Source of the DNA: CAYLKS01 sp964384205 [NCBI: uncultured bacterium] | Lineage (GTDB): Bacteria; JAGOEH01 | Reading direction: 5' to 3' | Length of the DNA: 23,396 nucleotides | NCBI GenBank assembly: GCA_964384205.1 | Contig: CAYLKS010000043.1 | Span: forward strand, 1-23,396 | Shown: positions 8,306 through 15,673 of the stretch, in pieces | Layout: every line of letters begins with the position of its first letter | Position numbering within the stretch: the first letter of the stretch is position 1 | Position numbers and translations under genes: made by a program | The notes under the pieces: generated by a model | What the model was told of the DNA's origin: nothing | The model's input: the letters and a program-made list of their open reading frames with translations, nothing else | Database searches by the model: none

Positions 8306-8350
8306 AATATTATTCCCTCGAATTGAGGGAATAATATTAATTTTTTTTTA
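8306..8350 (+). terminator. Strong terminator of the lone plus-strand gene
   Basis: A perfect 14-bp stem (8306-8319 with 8325-8338; core CCCTC/GAGGG) with a 5-nt loop GAATT is followed by a run of at least eight T on the plus strand from 8341. No T run follows it on the minus strand, so it mainly ends plus-strand transcription before it enters the convergent gp25-like gene, whose 3' end overlaps the T run. Confidence 0.9.
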
Positions 8351-8884
8351 TAATTCTAAATTAACAGTTGCTGTCTCTTCACTGATTTTTAATTCAATTT
8401 TTATAAAATATTCTGAATATGATAATCTATTAATATCATCAATTGTGATATTTTCAACATCAATCGATACATTCAAATCACTAGATAAAGCACTTATAAT
8501 GTTATTAATCTCATTAGTAATTAAAGTCTGACGAAAAGAAGTATCACGTGTGTGTAAATAATTTTTCAATCTTGAACCGAATAAAGGATCAAAAGGATAA
8601 TCTAATAATAAAATATATAAATAATTTTTCAAATATTCTAACACAACATCAGTAACTGTTGAAATAGTTGTAAAATCACCGTATTTCGACACAGAAGGAG
8701 TTAAATCAAAAACCGTTCCATATTGAATTTTATTTTTAACAGTTAAATAATCTTTAACAAGATATTGTATTGATGATGGTAATTCCTCTAATAAATATTT
8801 ATCTCTTAAACTTCTAATAGAATAAGGTATCTGTTCTCGAATTTCTTCTGGTAATTTGCTAATGACTACTAATTGTTGTTCCAC
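8348..8884 (-). CDS. Baseplate wedge protein, gp25/GpW-like family
   Basis: A 178-residue protein. The core DYPFDPLFGSRLKNYL (about residues 95-110) followed by a helix (TSFRQTLITNEINNII) is the pattern of the T4 gp25/lysozyme-like baseplate wedge family, in which a conserved F-D-P-x-F-G segment precedes a helix. Gp25 is part of the inner baseplate ring that links the hub with the sheath. It is longer than T4 gp25 (132 aa) because of an N-terminal extension of about 50 residues. It starts at GTG 8884, with AGAGGA five bases upstream, which overlaps the stop of the previous reading frame. It lies next to the zinc-ribbon baseplate gene, as expected for baseplate assembly genes. Confidence 0.75.
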   Translation of the reverse strand: MEQQLVVISKLPEEIREQIPYSIRSLRDKYLLEELPSSIQYLVKDYLTVKNKIQYGTVFDLTPSVSKYGDFTTISTVTDVVLEYLKNYLYILLLDYPFDPLFGSRLKNYLHTRDTSFRQTLITNEINNIISALSSDLNVSIDVENITIDDINRLSYSEYFIKIELKISEETATVNLEL

Positions 8885-8886
8885 AA

Positions 8887-9132
8887 CTATCCTCTACGAA
8901 AAGCATTCTTTGCTGTTTTTTCTTTTAGTAATTTTTTTTCTCTTTCGTTGTCTTTAATTTTACTTAAAATTAAATCATTGTAAAGCGGATATGGAACAGA
9001 GAGTAAAGCAGTAATATCTGGTAAACCTTCAAATAATTGTGAATATATTTTGAAAGTATCAATAAAATACTGATAAGCCCTAGAAGCCCTATTAGGTAGC
9101 AAGAATGCTTCGACGAAAAAAATCTGTTTCAA
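8887..9132 (-). CDS. Reading frame overlapping the zinc-ribbon gene, probably its +1 frameshift extension
   Basis: This 81-codon frame would have to start at TTG 9132, but no SD precedes it, and it lies inside the 3' end of the gene upstream, in the +1 frame. At the T7 run (9116-9122) the upstream gene reads GAT TTT TTT CGT; a +1 slip of the Phe-tRNA to TTC puts ribosomes into this frame (FF-VEAFLLPNRASRAYQYF). The joint product would be about 382 residues instead of 314. The C-terminal part is helical and ends in a basic, lysine-rich tail. A single-T insertion (mutation or sequencing) would produce the same picture. I recognise no separate family. Confidence 0.5.
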   Translation of the reverse strand: MKQIFFVEAFLLPNRASRAYQYFIDTFKIYSQLFEGLPDITALLSVPYPLYNDLILSKIKDNEREKKLLKEKTAKNAFRRG

Positions 9133-10036
9133 TATCTACATCATATTTAAAATTATGACCACAATTTGGACAAACCATATTCTTATAAAATTTTGGTGAA
9201 TACTTTTCGAAGTGATCATTATATTTTTTATAAATATCTTCAGAAATAATCTCTGGTATTCTCGAACGAAAAGCCATTAATATTTCTTGAGAATTTGAAC
9301 TTTCTGCTACTTTTTCACCTCTAACATTTTTATCATGTTCGTTTTTTGTAATATTAAAAACTTCCATTTTTGTTATCAATAAAGCCATTTCCATTGGTTT
9401 CGTAAAAATACTTCCAGTTTTTTCCAAATTTGATTGCACTTCTGAAGTTGAAAGTAAATTAAGAATCCTACCATGATCTTTCATTGAAGGTAATCTTGTT
9501 TGAAAAACATATTTAAAACCGCTGTAATCAACTTCTATTTCAAATAAATAATCATAAAAAGGTTTATCTTTATCCCACAATGTCAAACTATCTTCATTTA
9601 ACAATTCACTTAGAAAAATTTTGTCTTCAAATACATAAGATGATTTTGGTTTATCACAATCATTAGGACAAGTAATTTTTCTCATTCCTATTGTTTCATA
9701 AGTACATTTAAATAAACCCCATAACATAACAATTTTATCAATATTTGAAATGGTTCTTATAAATTCGTCATATTTAAGAACATATTCTTTAGATTCTTCT
9801 TGGTCGATAAACTTTATTTTCTTTTGAAGCATCTTAACTATATCTCTATCATAAGTTGCTGGTGAACCTATTGAAGATTTTAAAGATAAATCATCACCAA
9901 CCAATAATGTTGTTATCGTACAAGCTTTACGAGCTATTGGTAAAGTCAATTCTTGCTTTTTAATATCTCTAATATGTTCTAAAACTTCAAAAAAACCTGC
10001 ATTTCCCATCGATTTCAAGTCCTCCCACATTCTCAC
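9092..10036 (-). CDS. Zinc-ribbon baseplate assembly protein (T4 gp26-like, tentative)
   Basis: A 314-residue protein (zero-frame product) with two cysteine knuckles: CPNDC at residues 123-127 and CPNCG at 289-293, which together could form one zinc site built from distant parts. The final part (CPNCGH, then an alternating strand and FF) resembles the C-terminal zinc ribbon of baseplate hub assembly proteins of T4-like phages (gp26/gp51-type). Position next to gp25 supports a baseplate role. GTG 10036 overlaps the stop of the 84-aa gene (GTGA); an ATG two codons on (10030) is an equally possible start, with AGG six bases upstream. The 3' end overlaps a +1 frame, see 8887-9132. Confidence 0.5.
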   Translation of the reverse strand: MRMWEDLKSMGNAGFFEVLEHIRDIKKQELTLPIARKACTITTLLVGDDLSLKSSIGSPATYDRDIVKMLQKKIKFIDQEESKEYVLKYDEFIRTISNIDKIVMLWGLFKCTYETIGMRKITCPNDCDKPKSSYVFEDKIFLSELLNEDSLTLWDKDKPFYDYLFEIEVDYSGFKYVFQTRLPSMKDHGRILNLLSTSEVQSNLEKTGSIFTKPMEMALLITKMEVFNITKNEHDKNVRGEKVAESSNSQEILMAFRSRIPEIISEDIYKKYNDHFEKYSPKFYKNMVCPNCGHNFKYDVDIETDFFRRSILAT

Positions 10037-10284
10037 CTAATTTTTTTCAGATTATTAGTATAATAAACATCTTTAACAACTACAAAAAACTCTGATTCTT
10101 TCAACATTTTTATAGCTTTATCAATTGACGAATTTGAAATATTCGCCGGATTAAAATAAATTTTAGGATTTGATGATAATATCGTAAAACCTCTATTCCA
10201 AAAAACAGTATCTGCATCTTTAATAAACGAATTTATTTTATTTGTATTTGTATTGACAATATTAATAACAACAATAGCAGCCAT
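10033..10284 (-). CDS. Small unidentified protein, 83 aa
   Basis: It starts at ATG 10284, after a long SD-hairpin leader. An in-frame TTG directly before adds one residue. The protein begins with a hydrophobic strand (MAAIVVINIVNTNT) and continues as a mixed alpha/beta protein with SSIDKAIKMLKESEFFVVVKDVYYTN, a compact ferredoxin-like outline without recognisable motifs. It is translationally coupled with the zinc-ribbon gene (GTGA overlap), so it is presumably made along with baseplate components. It is the first gene after the capsid terminator. No family known to me. Confidence 0.65.
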   Translation of the reverse strand: MAAIVVINIVNTNTNKINSFIKDADTVFWNRGFTILSSNPKIYFNPANISNSSIDKAIKMLKESEFFVVVKDVYYTNNLKKIR

Positions 10285-10335
10285 CAAAAATTAAGCACTT
10301 TTTTCGTTTAACATTGAAAAAATGCGCACTCCTCC
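10285..10335 (-). promoter_or_regulatory. Folded ribosome binding site of the 83-aa protein gene
   Basis: AAAGGAGG (GGAGG 10331-10335) is 46 nt before ATG 10284. Between them GCGC-A-TTTTTTC can pair with GAAAAAAGTGC: seven pairs (10299-10305 with 10316-10322), a one-base bulge at 10323, then four more including one G-U (10295-10298 with 10324-10327). Folding leaves 3 + 10 nt. The loop contains an ATG that would encode only MLNEKSA before a stop (10291-10314); when unfolded, that ATG is 16 nt from the SD. Confidence 0.5.
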
Positions 10336-10348
10336 TTTAAAAAGTTAG

Positions 10349-10386
10349 GATAATATAGAGATTGGGAAAAAAATCTCTATATTATC
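10349..10386 (-). terminator. Hairpin terminator after the capsid gene
   Basis: A perfect 15-bp stem (10349-10363 with 10372-10386; core GATAATATAGAGATT) with an 8-nt loop starts ten bases after the stop of the major capsid gene, and CTAACTTTTT follows on the minus strand. It is well placed to end or stabilise the highly expressed capsid mRNA and reduce transcription into the baseplate genes. Confidence 0.75.
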
Positions 10387-10396
10387 AAAATTAATT

Positions 10397-11938
10397 TTAC
10401 AGGTAATTATCAATATGTTGAACATTCAAAAGACCAAGACCATCAGTTCTAGCTACTTCAATACTAGTTCTTGAACGGATAAAATTTCTCTGTTGTCCAT
10501 CAGTAACCTCTTTGACAATATAAAGTGGTTTGTAAACCAAATCAATGATTGTTGATTTTTCAAGAGAATTACTTGGAGCTTTCGTTGAAATATAAATCTT
10601 ACTATCAGAAATAGTAGAAGATTCAAGTATTTTGAGTTTCATAAATTGTGATGTTGATCCTGTCCAACCAATTTCACCAGATTTTCCTGGAAGTGTAACC
10701 ATGACATCTTGTAAACTTCGAAGAAGTGATGCAGTTTTTAAACCACTTATAAGATATGATGGATAAATATTAAAATTTCTATAAATAAGACCCATCAACG
10801 TAGAAATTTTAGGTACTACATTCTTAAATATGTCAACAACACTTGCTGGTGCTACAGGTGATGCTGGTGTTAAATCAATTGTAGAAACAGTACCATTTGT
10901 AGCCATATCTGCTTCAGACGCTTCAAGGAAAAAAGCCAAATCATAATCTTTATTCAGTAAAATTTGTCTACGAATTACATCACTTAAAGTTCGAAGTAAA
11001 TCAATCTTAAAAATTGATTTATAATCTTGAATAGATTCTTGAGGAAGATCAATCAAGAAATCATCAGACGGATCAATGGTTACATCTGTCATCTCTGTTT
11101 CTACTCTAACAACAGTTCTGCCATTCATTGTAGAGATAGGAACAAAACGCAATTTCAAAGATACTGTATCTGCTGTCATTACAGCTACATCTCCAGCAGC
11201 ACCTTCAAAATAAACATTAAAAATAACATCGCCTGTATTAAAATCAACTCGACCGTTCAATTTAGCGACTACATCACCACCATTACTTGTAGTAACTGGA
11301 GCACTTTCACCAACAAACTGACTTCTACTATCAGCACGAATAGATAAAGGAAGCGCACCAGTAGCAGTACCGCCAGAATCTGTAACATTAATAGCAGTTA
11401 CTAAGGTATAACGACGATTCATAGTAAACTCATCAGACGAAAGAGTCAAAGCAGTATAAAGATTTGTTGGTGTAGCAACAACAACATTATAATCTACTTG
11501 TCCAGCCCTAATTTCATTTCTTGCAGTAGGAATGACTCTTTCATCAGTAGTTGAACCATCATAACTCTTAGTAATTGCTTTGATGACAACTCTTGGAATA
11601 CTAACAATCGGTGAATCAGTTGGATATATATTGCAAAGTTCAGCAATAATTGGTTGCGCATAAATATCAACCAAAATCGGAAATGACAAAACTGTCCAAC
11701 CAGAAGCAAAAGCACCACCAGGTACATTAGCAGATTCAGTTAAAATATCTTCACGATTTCTATCTAATATTTTAACAACGGCTGCTTTAACATGCGGTTC
11801 TAAATTTTCTGTTAATGCCTCAACATATGCCCGATACATTCCTTCTTCTACTATAAGACGATTTGAACCTTGTGGTGAACTAAGGTCTTCAGAATTTTCC
11901 TTAATAAAACATTCATAATTTTCAAACAAAGTATCCAT
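10397..11938 (-). CDS. Major capsid protein (T4 gp23-like)
   Basis: A 513-residue protein, close to T4 gp23 in length (521). Its place after portal and prohead protease is the T4 head order. The C-terminal stretch RSRTSIEVARTDGLGLLNVQ (about residues 486-505) and the segment around 80-115 (SFPILVDIYAQPIIAEL, then IYPTDSPI) are typical of HK97-fold capsid proteins of large myophages. Thr/Val/Gly-rich residues about 180-290 look like an inserted beta domain. A T4-type protease site (L/I-x-E) occurs at LTE68|S69, close to the position of gp23 processing (residue 65); cleavage would leave 445 residues. The start ATG 11938 has GGAGG eight bases upstream, an ideal canonical site, in contrast to the folded leaders of several other genes here. 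Confidence 0.92.
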   Translation of the reverse strand: MDTLFENYECFIKENSEDLSSPQGSNRLIVEEGMYRAYVEALTENLEPHVKAAVVKILDRNREDILTESANVPGGAFASGWTVLSFPILVDIYAQPIIAELCNIYPTDSPIVSIPRVVIKAITKSYDGSTTDERVIPTARNEIRAGQVDYNVVVATPTNLYTALTLSSDEFTMNRRYTLVTAINVTDSGGTATGALPLSIRADSRSQFVGESAPVTTSNGGDVVAKLNGRVDFNTGDVIFNVYFEGAAGDVAVMTADTVSLKLRFVPISTMNGRTVVRVETEMTDVTIDPSDDFLIDLPQESIQDYKSIFKIDLLRTLSDVIRRQILLNKDYDLAFFLEASEADMATNGTVSTIDLTPASPVAPASVVDIFKNVVPKISTLMGLIYRNFNIYPSYLISGLKTASLLRSLQDVMVTLPGKSGEIGWTGSTSQFMKLKILESSTISDSKIYISTKAPSNSLEKSTIIDLVYKPLYIVKEVTDGQQRNFIRSRTSIEVARTDGLGLLNVQHIDNYL

Positions 11939-11952
11939 TCAATAAACCTCCG

Positions 11953-12690
11953 TTAAATCAAATTAAACTTAATTCGACTTTTAATAACATCTAAAAAATT
12001 TTCATTTATTATGTCTTGAACAAACTTCAAAACGCAAGAATTTCCATTCATTTCAGATTCTGTTAATACATTTTCAGATTCGTCTGATATATATTCTGAA
12101 AACGCTTCTGGTAAAAATTCAACTATTCTAGCACCTTTATGTGATGGTTGTGTTACCAAATCATATGTTATAGCTTTAATTGGTAGTTGAACTTCTAAAG
12201 TATTATTCGCTCCTGGAATAACTTTACCTAATGCTCTTAATGAAAAACCAATATCTACTTTATCTTCAACAATTAAATTATAAACATCTGGACCTTTAAA
12301 AGATGTTAGTGTTTCAACATCTCCTATAATTTTATTATTAACTTTTGATATTTCATTAATTTTCAAACCAACATTATTCAGTTCTACAATTGATGCTCTT
12401 TTTTTCAACACATCAGATGAATCAGAAACAAACATTGGGTGGTCAACTTCCATCATTAACCCACCATTATTAATTTTTTCACTCAATTGTCGAACAATTT
12501 CATTTGATACTTCATCACTATAAATTCGATTGTTTCCATTAACATCATTTATAGTTTGTAATTCAGCTTTAAAACGAATTTTATTAGGTGATTTTTCTTT
12601 TTTAATGACATTAATATTACTATCAGTAGATTGTTCAAAAATAAAATAATAATTTTTATTATTTTCCGTTGTTTTAAATGAAGTACGCAT
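11953..12690 (-). CDS. Prohead core protease (T4 gp21-like, S78 type)
   Basis: A 245-residue serine protease that should cleave capsid and core proteins inside the prohead. The visible motifs are RIYSDEV around 55-61, VDHPMFVS with H84, GFSLRALG with the probable nucleophile S150, and ITYDLVTQPSH with D177, the usual spacing of the gp21 family. Residues 207-212 read NVLTES, an L-x-E candidate self-cleavage site that matches LTES in the capsid protein. The start ATG 12690 lies after AAAGGGATCGGATTACAA, a less perfect SD. The gene lies 14 bases upstream of the capsid gene. Confidence 0.88.
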   Translation of the reverse strand: MRTSFKTTENNKNYYFIFEQSTDSNINVIKKEKSPNKIRFKAELQTINDVNGNNRIYSDEVSNEIVRQLSEKINNGGLMMEVDHPMFVSDSSDVLKKRASIVELNNVGLKINEISKVNNKIIGDVETLTSFKGPDVYNLIVEDKVDIGFSLRALGKVIPGANNTLEVQLPIKAITYDLVTQPSHKGARIVEFLPEAFSEYISDESENVLTESEMNGNSCVLKFVQDIINENFLDVIKSRIKFNLI

Positions 12691-12792
12691 TTGTAATCCG
12701 ATCCCTTTGTTATATTAAATTTAAGTTTTTTAAAGTAAAGAACAGACGAGGCACAAAAAATCTATATAGAATCTAAATTTTCAAATTGTTAA

Positions 12793-13062
12793 CTATTTTT
12801 GTTTTTCTAACCGACTCAACAATAAAGGAAAAACATCAACTAAAACATCATATGGTAAAAAATCAGCATATTTTAAAAATATATTAATCTCGTCAGATAT
12901 AGTCGTTCCACTTTTATACAATTTATTTTTTAATTTATTAATTTTTTCCATTAAAAATAACTGTTTTAAAATATTAATTTCTCTGTTATCTTCCGATTCT
13001 TGTTTAGAAATTGGTTCTTGTGTTTGAACCTGTTCGTCTGTAAACTGTTCAAATACTAACAT
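12793..13062 (-). CDS. Small protein between portal and protease, 89 aa (possible prohead core)
   Basis: ATG 13062 has GGAG six bases upstream. It starts just behind the portal stop. The N-terminal half is acidic and Gln/Glu-rich without apparent fold; the C-terminal half is helical (NILKQLFLMEKINKLKNKL) and ends in KQK. In T4 the same interval holds gp67 and gp68, small prohead core proteins, and no other scaffold candidate lies between protease and capsid here. The core role is inferred only from position and composition. A 102-nt gap without a gene follows it, before the protease SD. Confidence 0.65.
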   Translation of the reverse strand: MLVFEQFTDEQVQTQEPISKQESEDNREINILKQLFLMEKINKLKNKLYKSGTTISDEINIFLKYADFLPYDVLVDVFPLLLSRLEKQK

Positions 13063-13078
13063 AAGTTACTCCATTTCT

Positions 13079-15019
13079 TTAATAATTTTCTTCCTCTCCT
13101 TGACCTTGTCCTTTTAATTTTGCTTTTGCCGTTGAAACTCGTAAAAACTTTTCTGCTAAAGACTTAAAATTAACCCAATCAATATAAGGTATATATTTTT
13201 CTAGCAAATGATAAGGATCAAATGGTATATTCATTTGTTGAAATGTTCCAATAATATTTCCAACTGAAGACAATGTCATCTCAATTAGTTGTAAAATTAA
13301 AACAACTGGAGGAATAAGAGTAATTTCTATATAATTCGATGGAATTAATCTTTCATCATTATCTTTAATCCCAATTTTTTCCGCTATAATGTCCATTAAC
13401 TCATTCAAACCATTAGAAATATTTTCTTGCAAATCAGATATTTCTGTTGCAAATGAAATATTAACATGAATTAATTGTTCACGAAGCTCAACTACATCAG
13501 TATAACCTAAATACGGTGCGGGTACTCCTGAAAGTGATATAATCTCCCTTCGTGCATCTTCAAGATCTGCTATTTTTATCGCAGGATCACCAAATGCTTG
13601 AACTTCAACATCTAATGGTTTCACACCATTTTTTGATAATACAAACATATCTTTAAAATCAGAAAGAATTTTAGGAATACTTTTAAAACTAGAGAGATCA
13701 CTAACTGATATTCTTGTATTATATAATTCTCTCTTCATTTTTTGTATTAGTGATGATTGCATTTGAAGAGGTCCTGAATCGATTGTCCATTTGCGTATCA
13801 ATGAAGCTCGTGAAAGTTTAGTAATAATATTAGATAATTGCGCCAATAAATATAATTTACTGGGAAAAACTAAATTATCAACAATTGATTCACCATAAGG
13901 AAAAAATTCATTTGAAGGTATACTCATATTAACCATGCTATTTGCATTTATAAATCTTACTTTTACTTTATTTAAACCATTATTATTTGATGTATATCCT
14001 TCATTAATTAAGACTTTCTTAAAAAATAAAAAAATTGATTCATCTTCTTTATCAAAAGTCTTTGGATTGACCTTATTTTTTTCTAAAACTTTCTTAATTA
14101 TTTCATTTATTATTTTTTTTACAAATTCATCATCTGAACTGATTTTTGTATATTTATTAGTTATTTTTCCAATAATATTTGTTAATCCTGTTGCAACACT
14201 ATTATGTTCTTCAATAGTATCAGATTTAACAACTTCCAAGTATCCTAAACAATCACCATACGAAGTGTAAAGTTTTATTATTTTTTTTGGAGAATGTATT
14301 TTTAAAAGAATATTTTTGAAATAATCATCATCCTTTTCTTTATTTATACTACTTGATTTTAATTCTTCAGCATCTAACTCATCAACTTCTAAAATACAAT
14401 CAACTATATTTGATATAGTTCTATTGGTAGGTGTTGATTCGTTATCAAAAGCATCTTTCAGTTGTCTCTCAAATAAAAAATTATTATTTTTTATTTTTTT
14501 AACATCAATATTATAATCATCAATATTGATAACTTCAATAAAATTATCCCCATAAAGTAAAAAATTTGAAATAAAACTTGTTTTTAATTTTTTAACTATA
14601 TTATATTTTTTAACGACCGTTTCAACAAACGATTGTGCTTTTTTTGATTTTCTTTCTTCTTCCTGACCAAAATCTGTTAATTTATAAAGTAAACATTTCC
14701 CATCAACAGGATTTTTCTGTAATACATTTGTAGTATAAACACGAAGAATACGTTTAATTATCGAAATCGAACCATTAATCTCATCATAAATTTCATATCG
14801 TTTCAGTCTATCAGTAGAGACAGAAGCTTTTTCTAGTAAGGCTTGTAATTGATTATTACTATCTTGATCAATGATAGAGTTCAACAAATTTCCAGTTTCT
14901 TCTATATGATCTTGTTTATCTGATTTATCAATACTAGAAATTTTATCTAAAATATTATCAATTGAAACCTCTATATTACTTAATTTAGTGTCTCGTTTAA
15001 AAATACTACCAATTGACAT
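13079..15019 (-). CDS. Portal protein (T4 gp20-like)
   Basis: A 646-residue protein that should form the dodecameric portal vertex for DNA packaging and tail attachment. The central region carries gp20-like segments: RRE-rich helices around LEDARREIISLSGVPAPYLG and, before, WTIDSGPLQMQSSLIQKMKR with FGDPAIKIADLED, matching the T4 portal stem region (P-x-Y-LGYTD). It is longer than T4 gp20 (524 aa), with a charged N-terminal extension and an insertion around residues 210-330. I chose ATG 15019 (MSIGSIFKRDTKL), with AAAAGGA ten bases upstream; a GTG at 15058 in the same frame has no SD and overlaps a small frame. A C-terminal KGQGQGEEE tail is disordered. Confidence 0.87.
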   Translation of the reverse strand: MSIGSIFKRDTKLSNIEVSIDNILDKISSIDKSDKQDHIEETGNLLNSIIDQDSNNQLQALLEKASVSTDRLKRYEIYDEINGSISIIKRILRVYTTNVLQKNPVDGKCLLYKLTDFGQEEERKSKKAQSFVETVVKKYNIVKKLKTSFISNFLLYGDNFIEVINIDDYNIDVKKIKNNNFLFERQLKDAFDNESTPTNRTISNIVDCILEVDELDAEELKSSSINKEKDDDYFKNILLKIHSPKKIIKLYTSYGDCLGYLEVVKSDTIEEHNSVATGLTNIIGKITNKYTKISSDDEFVKKIINEIIKKVLEKNKVNPKTFDKEDESIFLFFKKVLINEGYTSNNNGLNKVKVRFINANSMVNMSIPSNEFFPYGESIVDNLVFPSKLYLLAQLSNIITKLSRASLIRKWTIDSGPLQMQSSLIQKMKRELYNTRISVSDLSSFKSIPKILSDFKDMFVLSKNGVKPLDVEVQAFGDPAIKIADLEDARREIISLSGVPAPYLGYTDVVELREQLIHVNISFATEISDLQENISNGLNELMDIIAEKIGIKDNDERLIPSNYIEITLIPPVVLILQLIEMTLSSVGNIIGTFQQMNIPFDPYHLLEKYIPYIDWVNFKSLAEKFLRVSTAKAKLKGQGQGEEENY

Positions 15020-15038
15020 CTTTTTCTGATCCTTTTTC

Positions 15039-15228
15039 TTAACTTTTGTTAATTGCACAGGAAAATCTTGTGACTGAATCTACCAAAGCTCGAATTAAAA
15101 TATTCTTAGCTCTGATAATAACTCTTGACCCATCAAGAAGTTTTATCCATTTCGCAAAAACCTATATTTTTTATTCGCCCTGTCTGTAAACATTGAATAT
15201 ATACTATCCGCCAAATCTCTTCAAGCAT
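15039..15228 (-). pseudogene. Small reading frame split at a five-T run, upstream of portal
   Basis: From ATG 15228 the minus strand reads MLEEIWRIVYIQCLQTGRIKNIGF and then stops eight codons later. If one T of the TTTTT run (about 15133-15137) is removed, the frame continues as FAKWIKLLDGSRVIIRAKNI into a 62-residue product ending at TAA 15039. The joined part looks protein-like and this stretch is less AT-rich than its surroundings. Against it: no SD precedes the ATG, and a promoter-like pair lies across its start (15196-15224). It could be a degraded gene, a sequencing error in a homopolymer or a chance frame. No family recognised. Confidence 0.3.
15196..15224 (-). promoter_or_regulatory. 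Candidate sigma-70 promoter for the head genes
   Basis: On the minus strand TTGAAG (15219-15224) and TATATT (15196-15201) are separated by exactly 17 bases. This lies just downstream of the strong terminator 15234-15274 and upstream of portal, so a new transcript for portal, protease and capsid must begin here or depend on readthrough. The leader would be about 170 nt. It is the only convincing promoter pair I found in a suitable place. Confidence 0.4.
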
Positions 15229-15233
15229 TGTTT

Positions 15234-15274
15234 AAAAAAAAAGGGTTTTTCGTTGCGAAACCAAAAAACCCTTT
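15234..15274 (-). terminator. Strong terminator before the head operon
   Basis: An 11-bp stem AAAGGGTTTTT/AAAAACCCTTT (15240-15250 with 15264-15274) has a 13-nt loop that contains a second small stem (TTTCG/CGAAA). On the minus strand it is followed by a further run of six T (9 T in all with the stem). It ends transcription from the helicase and the two small genes before portal. Confidence 0.85.
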
Positions 15275-15292
15275 AAAAAGCTCTTGTAATTT

Positions 15293-15661
15293 TCACACGA
15301 ATTTTGTAATGATTTTATAAACCAAATTTTTTTCGCTATAATAATAATAAAGTATTGATTTAGTTTTTTTAGAAAAATTTAATAATATATCTTTAACTAA
15401 CTCTCTCTTCAATTTGGTTTGAGCATCATTATAAGATTCTATAGCGTTTACTTTAGAATTAGGATCAATGTCATATACTTTTCTTAATTTACCATTTTTT
15501 TCTGCATAATCATTCTCATAGTAAAGTTTAACCATCTCATCTAAAATATGATTAGCAATTTGAAAATCATCTAACGTATATTTTACACGATTTTTTTTGA
15601 ATATTATGTATATAATTAATATTAAATTTAATGATAAACTAATAATTAAATAATAAAGCAT
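15293..15661 (-). CDS. Small membrane-anchored protein, 122 aa
   Basis: Residues 2-21 are one hydrophobic helix (LYYLIISLSLNLILIIYIIF) followed directly by KKNR, which would anchor it with the basic C-terminal part in the cytoplasm. The rest is charged and helical (HILDEMVKLYYENDYAEK, KTKSILYYYYSEKNL). No lysis motif (holin, spanin lipobox) is evident, though a one-helix membrane protein in a late phage region could act in lysis or superinfection exclusion; this is speculation. The start ATG 15661 has no visible SD and sits 12 bases after the stop of the 62-aa gene, so it likely depends on translational coupling. The strong terminator follows. Confidence 0.65.
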   Translation of the reverse strand: MLYYLIISLSLNLILIIYIIFKKNRVKYTLDDFQIANHILDEMVKLYYENDYAEKNGKLRKVYDIDPNSKVNAIESYNDAQTKLKRELVKDILLNFSKKTKSILYYYYSEKNLVYKIITKFV

Positions 15662-15673
15662 TTGACAAACATA

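Noticed and set aside
10291-10314. Seven-codon frame MLNEKSA in the loop region of the folded leader of the 83-aa gene
   Set aside because: It is 16 nt from the SD and most of it lies in the hairpin; a leader peptide is conceivable but not supported beyond position.
11027-11347. Plus-strand 106-codon frame opposite the capsid gene
   Set aside because: Shadow of the capsid reading frame, without ribosome binding site.
8272-12760. Short repeat ACAGACGAG at 8274 and about 12742
   Set aside because: Only nine to ten bases in unrelated contexts, no accompanying structure; likely chance.
13935-14270. Plus-strand 111-codon frame opposite portal
   Set aside because: Antisense shadow of a strongly coding portal region; no SD and only AT-rich Phe/Leu/Ile composition.
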